Positions 1 through 9,004 of a stretch of 64,000 bases of DNA are shown piece by piece. Each line of letters opens with the position of its first letter. Positions within the stretch are counted from its first letter, which is position 1. Origin of the DNA: Planctomycetota bacterium (lineage in GTDB: Bacteria; Planctomycetota; UBA1135; JACQFD01); NCBI GenBank assembly GCA_016200225.1, contig JACQFD010000011.1, forward strand, positions 1-64,000, given 5' to 3'. The notes under the pieces were generated by a model that made no database searches, was not told the origin of the DNA, and was given only the letters and a program-made list of their open reading frames with translations. Position numbers and translations under genes: made by a program.

Positions 1-202
1 AGAATGAGACATGGGTCGGTTTCCGTCCTTTGGGCCTCGAGCCCGCATTTGTAGGGAATCTAATTTTAGATATCCCGCCGGCGGAAACCGGCCTTCTCAT
101 CTCATCTGTCTGAGCCGCCGACCCAACCCGTCGAGCGCACACCTCGCCGCCCGCGCAGGGCACGCCGCGCGCGCAGCGCAAGCGCCTTGCGGCGCCAGAG
201 CG
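1..202. other. Non-coding left edge of window
   Basis: I find no credible gene here. The stretch lies downstream of the minus-strand HEAT/TPR gene that ends at 203. It contains short GC-rich inverted repeats (for example CCGCCGGCGG near 76) but no hairpin followed by a T-run that would make a convincing terminator. The small open frames crossing it have no family features and run antisense to the real gene. Confidence 0.5.
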
Positions 203-1537
203 CTAATCGTTGTTTTCAAACAACGGTAAATACTTCGTTTGTTTGCGCATGTCCGCGAATTCTTCGTGGTCGCGGAAAATCTTGGCGTGCATGCCGGTGC
301 TCATGGCGTTGCGGAGGCAGTCGGCGGCGGATTGATAAGTTTTTCCGCCGGCGTAGGCGCGGGCCATTTCGACCCAGAGGTCGGGGTCGATGTTAAAATT
401 AGATTTGTTATTTTTAGCGATGCGGCGGAGATCCTCGTAATCGCGGACGGATTCGCGATAGAGTTTTAGTTTAAGATAGATGCGCGCGCGCTTTTTTATG
501 AGTTTGTCGCTTTCGGGGTTTTCGCGGAGGCGGTCGTTGACGTCTTGTAATAGAAAATTCTTCGCGGTCGGATCTTTCGCGAAATGCAGCGCGTATGCCG
601 CCTCCTCCTGCACTTCGCGCGACGCGGAAACTTCCGAAAGCAGTCTTTTTAGCAGGTTCATCGCGTCGCGCTCGTTGGCGGTGATCACGCTGCCGACGGC
701 CTGAACGAGTTTTAAATTATCTTCGTTGGATCCCTTCCATTTCATCAGCGCCTTGAGCGACGGTAATAACAGTTCCTTCGAATGTAACGATCGGACTGGC
801 GAGGCGAGCGCGCCGATGCATTCCTGCGCAATGGGCGTCTCGAGAAATGTAAGAATCTGCGCCGTTACTTTCGGGTCTTCGAGTTCGCCAAGGGCGGCGA
901 GGAGATTCTTAGCAAGCGACGGCTGCGCTTTTTCGAGTTTTTCGGCGATCGGCGTCGCGAAATCCTTTAATTTAAGTTGCGACGCCGCCAACGCCGCCGC
1001 TCCAACGACGTCGGTGTCGGAATCCATGAATAATTTCTGTATCAAAGCCGGCGTCCGGTCGCCGGGATGACGTCCGAGCACCCACGCGATGCGCGAGCGC
1101 GTTTCGGGTTTTGCGTTCGCGAGTTCGCTTTCGAGTTCGCTAACGATCGCGGGATCGGCCGATTTTGCGAGCGCGCGAGCGCTGTTGGAACCTCGCGGCG
1201 CGCCCGCGGGAGCGCGCAGGCCTTGGATCAGCGCGCGCGTCGCGACATCCTTATATTTAAGAATCTCCTGAATCGTCGATTCGACCTTTTCGGGCGATTG
1301 TTCATAAGGCAATTCGAGCAGCGCCATGAGCGCCGTCACGGGTCCCATCGATTCGAGGCGCGAGCGGTCGGCGCGCTCTTTCGATATCCGGACCAATTCC
1401 TCCAAATGGGGGCCGCCCGTCGCCTGTTGGCTCGCTGGTTGTTGGCTTGACGGGGATTGTTTCGCGAACGCCGCGGGACCGCCGGCGAAAATCAACAATA
1501 GTCCCGGAAGCAGGAGCGTCGCGATTCGTTTGTTCAT
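203..1537 (-). CDS. Secreted HEAT-repeat/TPR protein of unknown function
   Basis: The product, about 444 residues, starts with a classical signal peptide (basic MNKR, a leucine-rich core, then AFA before KQSP). I chose the ATG at 1537 because the longer frame begins at a TTG six codons upstream and only adds residues before the basic n-region. Residues 50-300 are helical with HEAT-like units that pair charged turns with ALA/LL helices (for example around AIVSELESELANAK). The last 120 residues look like TPR (ARIYLKLKLYRESVRDYEDL, then WVEMARAYAGGKTYQSAADC). Such proteins are exported scaffolds for protein-protein contact, and no catalytic motif is visible. It lies 58 bp downstream of ruvA on the same strand and may be cotranscribed with it. 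Its specific role is unknown. Confidence 0.75.
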   Translation of the reverse strand: MNKRIATLLLPGLLLIFAGGPAAFAKQSPSSQQPASQQATGGPHLEELVRISKERADRSRLESMGPVTALMALLELPYEQSPEKVESTIQEILKYKDVATRALIQGLRAPAGAPRGSNSARALAKSADPAIVSELESELANAKPETRSRIAWVLGRHPGDRTPALIQKLFMDSDTDVVGAAALAASQLKLKDFATPIAEKLEKAQPSLAKNLLAALGELEDPKVTAQILTFLETPIAQECIGALASPVRSLHSKELLLPSLKALMKWKGSNEDNLKLVQAVGSVITANERDAMNLLKRLLSEVSASREVQEEAAYALHFAKDPTAKNFLLQDVNDRLRENPESDKLIKKRARIYLKLKLYRESVRDYEDLRRIAKNNKSNFNIDPDLWVEMARAYAGGKTYQSAADCLRNAMSTGMHAKIFRDHEEFADMRKQTKYLPLFENND

Positions 1538-1595
1538 ACTCTTGGATTGATTCAATCGGGTCTGCGCGCTGGAAGTAACTGTCTATTTGCAAAAT

Positions 1596-2177
1596 TTACG
1601 ATTTCGAACGGCTCGCGGCGAGCGCGGACTTGACTAAAACCTCGCTCGAACCCCCCGGATTCGTTTTGCGCGCCATTTCCATCAATCGCTGCGCTTCCGG
1701 GCGCGAGAATCCGAGCGCTGTGAGCGCCTGCATCGCGTCGTTTTCCGCCGGAGAGGATTCGGATTCGACAAATCCGAGTTTTTGCGCCGCTTCGCGCAAT
1801 TCTACGATTAACCGGCCCGCGGTTTTCGCGCCGATGCCTTTTGCCTGTCGCAGCGTGGTTTCGTCGCCGGAAGCCAGCGCGCGCGCCACTTGCGAAGGAT
1901 TCATTTGTGATAATAAACCGAGCGCCGTCGCGGGGCCGACGCCCGAAACGGATGTTAACATTCGAAAGAGGTCGCGTTCGGTCGCGTCCGCGAATCCATA
2001 CAAACGCGGCTCGCCGTCGACGACGACGAGATGCGAGAGGATCCGCGTCGTCTGGCCGGGCCGCAGTTTGGCCATCGAGTGGCTTGATATCTGTAGTATA
2101 TAACCGATGCCCTGCACGTCGACGATTGCGCGGTGCAACTCGAGCTGCACAATCCTGCCTTCAAAAAACTCGTACAA
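1596..2177 (-). CDS. ruvA: Holliday junction branch migration protein RuvA
   Basis: RuvA forms tetramers that hold the four-way DNA junction and load the RuvB motor during recombinational repair. The 193-residue product is close to the usual ~200 and shows the three-domain order: an N-terminal OB fold with GIGY at about residues 24-27, a middle domain with two helix-hairpin-helix units (LTSVSGVGPATALGLLS and AKGIGAKTAGRLIVEL), and a C-terminal RuvB-contacting three-helix domain (ALTALGFSRPEAQRLM). The start is TTG at 2177, giving MYEFFEGRI, which aligns with the usual start of the family. No Shine-Dalgarno sequence is evident. Neither ruvB nor ruvC is adjacent. The neighbours are the secreted HEAT protein downstream and the alpha-CTD/TPR gene upstream. 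Confidence 0.95.
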   Translation of the reverse strand: MYEFFEGRIVQLELHRAIVDVQGIGYILQISSHSMAKLRPGQTTRILSHLVVVDGEPRLYGFADATERDLFRMLTSVSGVGPATALGLLSQMNPSQVARALASGDETTLRQAKGIGAKTAGRLIVELREAAQKLGFVESESSPAENDAMQALTALGFSRPEAQRLMEMARKTNPGGSSEVLVKSALAASRSKS

Positions 2178-2280
2178 GGGATTTGGTTATGATAAATAAA
2201 AAAGAACGCGCCGCGATTCGAAGTTACATTATCGAGTTCGCGGCGCGATTTATAAGAATCCGGGGATTGGTTATATAAAC

Positions 2281-3804
2281 TTAAACCTCGTCGACGCCGC
2301 CATCATCGGCGCCACCGTCCGCGCCGCCGTCCGAGCCATCGTCGCCCTCGAGATCGGGCTCGGCATCGGGTTCGATCGGCTCCTCGGGAAGCGCCGCTTC
2401 GTCGATTTCGTCGAACAGCTCGTCGTCATCCATCAATTCGGCGTCCAATTCGTTCTTTTTCGACGTCGGAAGCGGAATTGGAGTAAACGTCTTGATCGGG
2501 CCGCCCTTCGTATCGCGGAGATCGACGCCGAGCGCGCGGAGTTTCATTCGGATTTCGTTGAGCGAAGTCTGTCCGAAATTCGGCATCGCGAGCAACTCCT
2601 CCGCGGAATGTTGCAACAGATCGCCGACGCTGCGAATCGCGAGCGCCTCCATCGTCCGGCGGCTTCTAACAGATAAATCGAGCTCGAGAATCGGTTTTGA
2701 ATATAAATTCGGATCGACCGACCCCATCTCGGGCGGCGGCTGCGTGATTTTCTCGGGCGGCAGCATGCCGAGGCCGAGGTTTTTCGAACCGAGGATCGCC
2801 TTGATCTCGTTCAACGAAGTTTCGCCGAAATTTTTGTAAGATAACAATTCGGATTCGCTCTTGCGCACGAGGTCGCCGAGCGATTTGATATTCATCTTTG
2901 TCAGGCAGTTGCGCGCGCGAACCGAAAGTTCGAAATCGGTGATCGGAACGCGAAGCGTTTGCTGCAGTTTGTCGTCCTTGCGCTCCTGCGTTTCATCATA
3001 AAACATCGTGAGCGACGCCTCGCAGTCATTTTTATAAAGGCGCGCTTTTAAATTGTGCGGATCGCTGCGGAGCACGGCGTCGAAGCACGCGATCGCGCGC
3101 GGATACTCGTTGCGATCTTCATATAAAATGCCGAGATTCATGACGGCGGCGATGTCGACCGGCGGCAATTGTACTAATTTTTCGTAAATCTCGCGCGCTT
3201 CGTCGTCCATTCCATACAGATCGAGCGAATAGGCAAGATGGAACATCGCGCGGCGGTGTTCGGGATGAATTTCGAGCGCGCGCTCGAAGGAGACGATCGC
3301 GTTTTCGTGGCGTCCCTGCGCGTTCGCGAGACAACCCTGGAAATAATGATAATCCGCGGTTTCGGCGAGCGATTTTGGAAACGACTTTAACGCTTTCGCG
3401 AGCGTGTCCCATTCGGCGCGCGCCACGTGGCACTCGAGTTCGCTGAAACGCGACGCCGTGCCGACATGATCGTCGGCGCGCAGTTTTTCAAATATAACAA
3501 ATGCGACGGGCGCCTCGCCGTTTGCTAATAATGCTTTCGCGCGGAAAAAATCCGCGAAATTACCCTTCGCGTGGTTGAGCGTCTCGACGGTGTCGGCGTT
3601 GCGCCCGAGCACCCAATATCCAATTCCGCGGCGGACGGCGTCGGCGCCGGCGTCGGGAATCGACTCCACGACCGCTCGAAACGCGTCGCGATTTTGCGCG
3701 GACGACTGCACTTCCGCCCGAAGCCGATATAAAGGTTCCAAAGCGAGAGCGTCTTGGGCGAGATTAAAACTAAACACCGTGGCGCTCGTGGCTGCACTCA
3801 TCAT
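2281..3804 (-). CDS. TPR protein with two RNA-polymerase alpha-CTD-like modules
   Basis: The protein has about 508 residues. The N-terminal ~270 are TPR-like (FHLAYSLDLYGMDDEAREIY and AVMNLGILYEDRNEYPRAI are clear units). Two copies of the RpoA C-terminal fold follow. The first has DFELSVRARNCL and NFGETSLNEI, the second LDLSVRSRRTM and NFGQTSLNEI. A long acidic Asp/Glu/Gly tail ends it. The arginine matching E. coli alpha R265 is present in both modules. The asparagine matching N268 is present only in the first. This architecture is, from memory, characteristic of Planctomycetota. I chose the double ATG at 3804/3801 over the upstream ATG at 3897 because the extra 31 residues look non-homologous and read through a probable promoter region. 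A regulatory or polymerase-associated role is inferred. Confidence 0.85.
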   Translation of the reverse strand: MMSAATSATVFSFNLAQDALALEPLYRLRAEVQSSAQNRDAFRAVVESIPDAGADAVRRGIGYWVLGRNADTVETLNHAKGNFADFFRAKALLANGEAPVAFVIFEKLRADDHVGTASRFSELECHVARAEWDTLAKALKSFPKSLAETADYHYFQGCLANAQGRHENAIVSFERALEIHPEHRRAMFHLAYSLDLYGMDDEAREIYEKLVQLPPVDIAAVMNLGILYEDRNEYPRAIACFDAVLRSDPHNLKARLYKNDCEASLTMFYDETQERKDDKLQQTLRVPITDFELSVRARNCLTKMNIKSLGDLVRKSESELLSYKNFGETSLNEIKAILGSKNLGLGMLPPEKITQPPPEMGSVDPNLYSKPILELDLSVRSRRTMEALAIRSVGDLLQHSAEELLAMPNFGQTSLNEIRMKLRALGVDLRDTKGGPIKTFTPIPLPTSKKNELDAELMDDDELFDEIDEAALPEEPIEPDAEPDLEGDDGSDGGADGGADDGGVDEV

Positions 3805-4016
3805 GGGGTATTTTTTAACTAATGAACGCGGTCGAAGGTACCACCCGCGTGGAAATGAGGGGGCAAAGATGTTAGGGAAATACGAGGTAAGGGTCAACCT
3901 CGCAACCGCTTCGCCGGCTCGACGCGATGATTTTGCAATGGTTTCGGCGATTCGAGGGGGCGGCGACGTCCGCGCAAAAATTCACGGAATCCGTTTCGAC
4001 GTTATGATGCGCCGGC

Positions 4017-4523
4017 ATGTTCACGCTCGCGTTCGTCGGCGATTCTGGCGTCGGGAAAACTACAATTCTCGCCGCCGTTATCCGCGAATTGACGGCTATG
4101 GGATCGCGCGTCGGCGCCGTTAAACATTCCAAGGAATTCGACGATCCCGACCCGCGGACGAAGGACTCTGCACGCATGCGCGCAGCGGGGGCTTCGCGCG
4201 TCGTTCTCGCATCGCCCACGATGACGGCGTTTTTTTGGGACCATGCCGCGCGCGAACCCGAATTCGAAGAGCGTCTCGCGCTGATTCGCGACGTCGAGAT
4301 TGTCCTCGTCGAGTCGTACGCCGCCGCCGGGCTGCCGGTCGTCGAGGTCTTGCGCGCCGCGCACGCAACGAAAAAGCCGCGATTTGCGGGCGATCCGCGC
4401 CTTTGCGCGATCGTTAGCGATTACGATCCGCCGGAAATACCGCAAACCATTTCGCGCTTTTCGCTTGAGGATGCGCCGTCGATTGCCCGATGGATTCTTC
4501 AACTCGCGCGCGAGCGTTCGTAA
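4017..4523 (+). CDS. mobB: Molybdopterin-guanine dinucleotide biosynthesis adapter MobB
   Basis: MobB is a P-loop GTPase-like accessory protein that helps MobA attach GMP to molybdopterin, giving the bis-MGD cofactor. The 168-residue product starts with FVGDSGVGKTT (Walker A, lysine 14). It then has the family features VGAVKH, the KDSARMRAAGA region and a VEIVLVES strand. Length is typical. It stands first in a plus-strand run of genes, divergent from the alpha-CTD/TPR gene, with no mobA next to it. moaA (41096) and the molybdate transporter operon (60490-63513) lie elsewhere in the window, which is consistent with the cell making molybdoenzymes. No clear ribosome-binding site precedes the ATG. 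Confidence 0.93.
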   Translation: MFTLAFVGDSGVGKTTILAAVIRELTAMGSRVGAVKHSKEFDDPDPRTKDSARMRAAGASRVVLASPTMTAFFWDHAAREPEFEERLALIRDVEIVLVESYAAAGLPVVEVLRAAHATKKPRFAGDPRLCAIVSDYDPPEIPQTISRFSLEDAPSIARWILQLARERS

Positions 4524-4579
4524 CCGCTACAAGATTTCCCGCGCTTTACAACAATTCATAACCGCCGAATCGAACCGCC

Positions 4580-5917
4580 TTGATCCTCGCCGCCGCGATT
4601 TTTTTAGTATTTGCGCCGCAACAGCCGTTCGACGAAATCGTCGATTCGCGGTCGCTGCCGATGCGTCACACCGGACACCTTCGCACGATTTCGTCGGACA
4701 CGGCGAAGCAGGCGCATTTGTTATCGGAGGCCGACGGCACGTTTCCAATTGTTAAATCCACCGGACATAACGGATCGCTCGCGCGGCTCTGGATGTCGCG
4801 CGCCCATCCGCGCGCGCGCCTGCGCTTGTATCTCGATAAGTTAACTGTGCCCGTGTTTTCCGAACGCATCGGTCCGGCGTTCGAAGAGGGCCACGCGCCG
4901 CTGAACGGATCGTTTACATTCTTTCCTACAAATGCGGCGGGATCGTATGTTACTTATACGCCGTTTCATTACCGTCACGCGCTTCAATTAACTGTATCGA
5001 CGCCGCTCGATGCGTTTGAAGCGGAATGGATCGAGGACGAATCGCTCGACTTAAAAATGTTAAATCCGGATCCGGCGCCGGTGAGGGACGAGATTCCCAA
5101 AATGACGGTGGAACCAGGGGCGTCGGCCGTGTTCGCGCTCGACGATCATGCGGGGACCGTTATGAATATTGCATTCGCGCCCGAAGATCTCGCGCAATTT
5201 GATTTAACAAAAACGCGTCTCCGAATTTATGTCGATGGCGAGACGGATCCCGGCATCGACGCGTCGTTTGCAAGTATTTTCGCGCGTCCGGCGCGAACTG
5301 TAACATTTAACGGCGCCGCGATCGAAGTTACAGAAAAACGAATGACGCTGAATTTGCCGATTCCCCATCAGAAGGAATGCAAAGTTGAAATATTCAACGG
5401 ATCGGACAAACCGGTTTCGTTGCACGGCACGGCAACGACCGACCGCGATCCCGTGCTCAATTCGACGCGAAGACTCATGATCCGCGAATGGAAAGATTCG
5501 GGAACGCCAGGGGCGCCCGTTGTCGTCGGCGATTTCGACGCGCCTGGACATTTCATCGGCATGACCGTCAATGCCGCGTCGCGTCCGGCTTCGGAGCTGG
5601 TGAGTTTTACGGTTTCCGCCGACGGCCAACCGGTCTATCACAGCGTTTCATTAGCATCCGCGTTCGACGCGGGGGACGATTTTCTGAAGGCGGCGCATAC
5701 AACCTTTGGCGCGGGTGTGTCGCATGTCGGAACGACCGAATGGTCGGGATATGTATTTCGTTTGAGCCGGCCCGTGATTTTCGAGAAGTCGGCGGCGATC
5801 TCGTTTGAATGTCGTGGCGGGCAATCCCTGCAGGCAACGGGGGCGATTTTCGCGTATATTGACCGTTCAAAGGCTCGATCCGAATCGAGGCCCGCGGACG
5901 CGCAATCGAATAAGTAA
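4580..5917 (+). CDS. Secreted DUF2961-like (GH172-like) protein, divergent
   Basis: The 445-residue frame opens with TTG, because a TAA lies seven codons upstream in frame, and has a short hydrophobic leader (ILAAAIFLVFA) consistent with export. Two related units follow, each with an arginine-rich strand ending in a Y-D motif: SLARLWMSRAHPRARLRLYLD near residue 70-90 and TRLRIYVDGETDPGID near 215. This pattern and the FFPTN...YTPFHYRHALQL stretch resemble DUF2961 proteins, a family that includes GH172 difructose- and arabinan-active enzymes. The match is by eye, and I cannot identify the catalytic acids. It starts 57 bp after mobB but is unlikely to be functionally linked to it. It could instead be a non-enzymatic jelly-roll protein. 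Confidence 0.5.
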   Translation: MILAAAIFLVFAPQQPFDEIVDSRSLPMRHTGHLRTISSDTAKQAHLLSEADGTFPIVKSTGHNGSLARLWMSRAHPRARLRLYLDKLTVPVFSERIGPAFEEGHAPLNGSFTFFPTNAAGSYVTYTPFHYRHALQLTVSTPLDAFEAEWIEDESLDLKMLNPDPAPVRDEIPKMTVEPGASAVFALDDHAGTVMNIAFAPEDLAQFDLTKTRLRIYVDGETDPGIDASFASIFARPARTVTFNGAAIEVTEKRMTLNLPIPHQKECKVEIFNGSDKPVSLHGTATTDRDPVLNSTRRLMIREWKDSGTPGAPVVVGDFDAPGHFIGMTVNAASRPASELVSFTVSADGQPVYHSVSLASAFDAGDDFLKAAHTTFGAGVSHVGTTEWSGYVFRLSRPVIFEKSAAISFECRGGQSLQATGAIFAYIDRSKARSESRPADAQSNK

Positions 5918-5992
5918 GCATGCCTCGGCCGACGCCGGCCGGGCGGAAGTTGCGCGCGGTTCGGCGCTTTGTAAGGATCGTGGCCGAATTCC

Positions 5993-6616
5993 ATGACGCA
6001 ATTAGTAAACATATCGACGTTCGTCGATAAATTTCGCTCGCTCGAAAACGGACCGATCACGACGGCCTCCGTGCTCGAATTGTTACATGACACGGCCGTC
6101 GAGCCGGCGTCGGTGCGCCGCTACGCGCAGTGGTACGACGATCGTTATGGAAGGCATCTGATCCATCGCGACGATTATTTTGAAATTATCATGTTGTGCT
6201 GGCGGCCGGGGCATCGCACGCCGATTCATACTCATAATGGACAACTCGGCTGGGCGACGATCGTTATTGGCGAATTGGATGTTGTTAATTATCAGTGGCA
6301 CGGCTGCGACCGCCCCGAAAATCAAAATGTCGTCGGCATCGATTGCCTTGCGGGCGGACAAAAAGTCGACGTGCGGCCGACCGAAAAAGCGCACGCCGTC
6401 GTCGGCGGCCCGGTCGCGACGGTGACGAAACAACAATCGATTCATCAAATATCCTGTCCCGACGATTTTAAGGAAAATTCCGCGAGCATACATATCTATT
6501 CGCGTCCGATCGATTCGTGCGTCGCGTTCGATCTCGAACATAAACGATGCGCGCGGCGCGTCCTGCGCTACGATACGATCGACGGAAAACCGAATCCCGC
6601 TCCGGCCATAAAATAA
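5993..6616 (+). CDS. Cysteine dioxygenase family protein
   Basis: Cysteine dioxygenase is a non-haem iron cupin that oxidises L-cysteine to cysteine sulfinate. The 207-residue product has the three expected iron-binding histidines: His79 and His81 in TPIHTHNG, and His151 in SIHQIS. The following strand SIHIYSRPI holds Tyr169, which matches the catalytic tyrosine. The position of the mammalian crosslinked cysteine is occupied by a non-cysteine in the HNGQLGW turn, as in most bacterial members. The protein is slightly longer than the typical ~200. The gene stands alone, 75 bp after the DUF2961-like gene, with no ribosome-binding site visible. A related thiol substrate such as 3-mercaptopropionate is possible. 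Confidence 0.85.
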   Translation: MTQLVNISTFVDKFRSLENGPITTASVLELLHDTAVEPASVRRYAQWYDDRYGRHLIHRDDYFEIIMLCWRPGHRTPIHTHNGQLGWATIVIGELDVVNYQWHGCDRPENQNVVGIDCLAGGQKVDVRPTEKAHAVVGGPVATVTKQQSIHQISCPDDFKENSASIHIYSRPIDSCVAFDLEHKRCARRVLRYDTIDGKPNPAPAIK

Positions 6617-6732
6617 CGTATCGGGCCGGATTATTATTTGGTTGAATCGTTGGATCGCATTCCGCGAACTCCGCCGGCCCTCACCGACGCTTTTACAACC
6701 CTTTATTAACCTTTTTAATCTTTAATTAACAA

Positions 6733-7902
6733 ATGAAACTTGCGAAACGGATGGGCAACCTCGGCACCGAATCGGCGTTCGAGGTTCTCGCCCGCGCGAA
6801 GGCGCTCGAGGCCCAGGGCAAGCATATTATACATTTGCAGATCGGCGAGCCGGATTTCGATACTCCGAAAAACATCGTCGAGGCCGGCGCGAACGCGCTT
6901 CGCGGAGGCCACACGCACTACACGCCGAGCGCCGGAATGATAAACTTTCGCGAAGTGATCGCGAAGGATGTGTCCGATTCCCGCGGCGTTTCTTATAAAG
7001 CAGAAAACGTGGTCGTCTGCCCGGGCGCGAAGCCGATCATGTTTTATGTAATATTAGCGCTGGTCGACGAGGGCGACGAAGTGATTTATCCGAATCCTGG
7101 ATTTCCGATTTACGAATCGATGATACGATTCGTCGGCGGGAAACCGGTGCCGGCGCGGCTTCCCGAGGAGCACGATTTCCGCCTCGATGTCGACGGACTG
7201 ATCAAGTCGCTGTCGCCGAAAACGAAATTAATTATATTGAATTCGCCCGGCAACCCGACGGGCGGAATTCTCGAAAAATCCGACGTCGAACGCATCGCGC
7301 AGGCAGTGAAAAAATATCCCGATTGTTGGGTTCTGTCGGACGAAATATACAGAAAGATCATTTATACGCCGACCGAGCTGCCGTCGATCGTGTCGGAGCC
7401 GGGCATGGTGGATCGTACGATCATTCTGGACGGATTTTCGAAGACGTGGGCGATGACGGGCTGGCGCCTCGGCTACGGCGTGATGCCGGAACCGCTCGCG
7501 CCGCACATCGCGCGATTACAAACGAATTCCGCGTCGTGCACGGCGGGTTTCACCCAGGTGGCTGGAATTGAAGCAATGACGGGCGACCAGACAAGTGTAA
7601 AAAACATGGTCGCCGAGTTCCGCCGGCGCCGCGACGCGATCGTCGCCGGATTGAATACAATAAAAGGCGTCCACTGCCGCGCGCCGAAGGGCGCATTTTA
7701 TGTATTTCCGAATATTACGGGCACCGGACGCAAATCGAAGGAATTGGAGGGATTGTTATTAAACGAAGCGGGCGTCGCGTGCCTCTCGGGCACGAGTTTC
7801 GGCGAGTTCGGCGAAGGATACTTAAGATTCAGCTACGCCAACTCGCTCGAGAATATCAAGATCGCAATCGAACGGATGCGCACGGTGCTCGGGGCTGCAT
7901 AA
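6733..7902 (+). CDS. Class I/II PLP-dependent aminotransferase
   Basis: This is a fold-type I aminotransferase (389 residues) of the bacterial aspartate/alanine aminotransferase group. The N-terminal IHLQIGEPDFDTPK segment is characteristic. The pyridoxal phosphate lysine is Lys237 in DGFSKTWAMTGWRLG. The substrate-anchoring arginine is in YLRFSYANS near the C-terminus, and NSPGNPTG (about residue 172) is the conserved asparagine loop. Substrate preference cannot be read from sequence. Aspartate, alanine or a valine-type amino acid are all possible. An AT-rich leader (TTTAATTAACAA) replaces a Shine-Dalgarno sequence. Threonine aldolase and an amino-acid permease follow within about 1.1 kb on the same strand, which suggests an amino-acid catabolic group. 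Confidence 0.92.
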   Translation: MKLAKRMGNLGTESAFEVLARAKALEAQGKHIIHLQIGEPDFDTPKNIVEAGANALRGGHTHYTPSAGMINFREVIAKDVSDSRGVSYKAENVVVCPGAKPIMFYVILALVDEGDEVIYPNPGFPIYESMIRFVGGKPVPARLPEEHDFRLDVDGLIKSLSPKTKLIILNSPGNPTGGILEKSDVERIAQAVKKYPDCWVLSDEIYRKIIYTPTELPSIVSEPGMVDRTIILDGFSKTWAMTGWRLGYGVMPEPLAPHIARLQTNSASCTAGFTQVAGIEAMTGDQTSVKNMVAEFRRRRDAIVAGLNTIKGVHCRAPKGAFYVFPNITGTGRKSKELEGLLLNEAGVACLSGTSFGEFGEGYLRFSYANSLENIKIAIERMRTVLGAA

Positions 7903-7920
7903 TTCATAACGGAGCGCGAA

Positions 7921-8967
7921 ATGGTAAATTCACAAATTTCCGATTTCCGCTCCGACACCGTCACCAAACCCACTCCCGAAATGCTCGCCGCGATGGCGGC
8001 GGCGGACGTGGGCGACGACGTTCTCGGCGACGATCCTACAGTGAAGAAACTCGAGGAGACGGCGGCGGCGCTTTTTGGTAAAGGCGGCGGCATGTTCGTG
8101 CCGTCGGGATCGATGGGCAATCAAGTCTCGATCGCCGCGCAGACGCGGCCGGGCGACGAGATTATTATCGATGAAAACGCGCATATTTTTTTGTATGAAG
8201 CCGGCGCTCTCGCGCGCGTGCCGGCCGTCCAGTCGCGAACGCTGAAGAGTAAGAATGGAGCGCTCGATCCGGCGGAGGTCGAGGCCGCGATCCGCCCCGA
8301 CGACGTCCACGATCCGCGCACGTCGCTCGTCGCGGTCGAGCAGACGCATCTGATGTCGGGCGGGCGCGTCGTGCCGCTCGAAAACTTACAACAAATCCGC
8401 GCGATCGCGAATCGTTATAAACTGCGCGTCCACTGCGACGGCGCCCGCATTTTCAACGCGAGCATTGCGAGCGGCGTCCCCGTTCGCGAATATGCCAAAA
8501 ATTTCGATTCGCTGACGTTTTGTTTATCGAAGGGACTCTCGTGCCCGGTCGGCTCGATCGTGGTCGGCGATGCGGCGTTTCTCAAGGAAGCGCACCGCGT
8601 CCGCAAATGGATGGGCGGCGGCATGCGACAGTCGGGTTATCTCGCCGCATGCGGAATTGTAGCGTTGCGTTCGATGATCGACCGGCTCGCCGATGATCAT
8701 CGAAACGCCGGGCGGCTCGCGGAATTGATATGTGAAATTCCAAATATAACGATCGACCCGAAGGACGTGACGACGAATATCGTATTTATCGAAACGCGCG
8801 CAGGCCGGGCGAAAATTCTCGAAGCCGCGCTCCACGCGGAGGGCGTATGGTGTTTCGCGCTCGGCCCGTCGCTGCTTCGCCTCGTCACGCACCGCCACAT
8901 CGGCGCGCGCGAAATCGAGCACGCGGCGGCGGCGTTTGTTAAAATTAGTAAACTCAATCTTGATTAA
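7921..8967 (+). CDS. ltaE: Low-specificity L-threonine aldolase
   Basis: Threonine aldolase cleaves L-threonine or allo-threonine to glycine and acetaldehyde using PLP. The product of 348 residues has the family start FRSDTVTKPTPEM, the GDDVLGDDPTV motif, the FVPSGSMGNQ loop, HCDGARIFNA with the PLP-binding aspartate, and the Schiff-base lysine Lys204 in FCLSKGLSCPVGS. Length and domain order are standard. A GGAG lies 8 nt upstream of the ATG, making this one of the few starts here with a clear ribosome-binding site. It begins 18 bp after the aminotransferase stop, so the two are probably cotranscribed. Confidence 0.94.
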   Translation: MVNSQISDFRSDTVTKPTPEMLAAMAAADVGDDVLGDDPTVKKLEETAAALFGKGGGMFVPSGSMGNQVSIAAQTRPGDEIIIDENAHIFLYEAGALARVPAVQSRTLKSKNGALDPAEVEAAIRPDDVHDPRTSLVAVEQTHLMSGGRVVPLENLQQIRAIANRYKLRVHCDGARIFNASIASGVPVREYAKNFDSLTFCLSKGLSCPVGSIVVGDAAFLKEAHRVRKWMGGGMRQSGYLAACGIVALRSMIDRLADDHRNAGRLAELICEIPNITIDPKDVTTNIVFIETRAGRAKILEAALHAEGVWCFALGPSLLRLVTHRHIGAREIEHAAAAFVKISKLNLD

Positions 8968-8990
8968 CTTTCAATAAAGATAACGAAAAC

Positions 8991-8995
8991 GGAGG
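8991..8995 (+). promoter_or_regulatory. Ribosome-binding site of the permease
   Basis: GGAGG lies nine bases before the GTG at 9005 and decides that unusual start codon. No ATG lies near it in the same frame. Confidence 0.75.
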
Positions 8996-9004
8996 AATCC
9001 ACCG

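Noticed and set aside
6617..6732. GGGCCGG/CCGGCCC inverted repeat as terminator or tRNA-like element
   Set aside because: The arms are 35 bases apart with weak inner pairing and no T-run, and there is no cloverleaf. I treat it as incidental.
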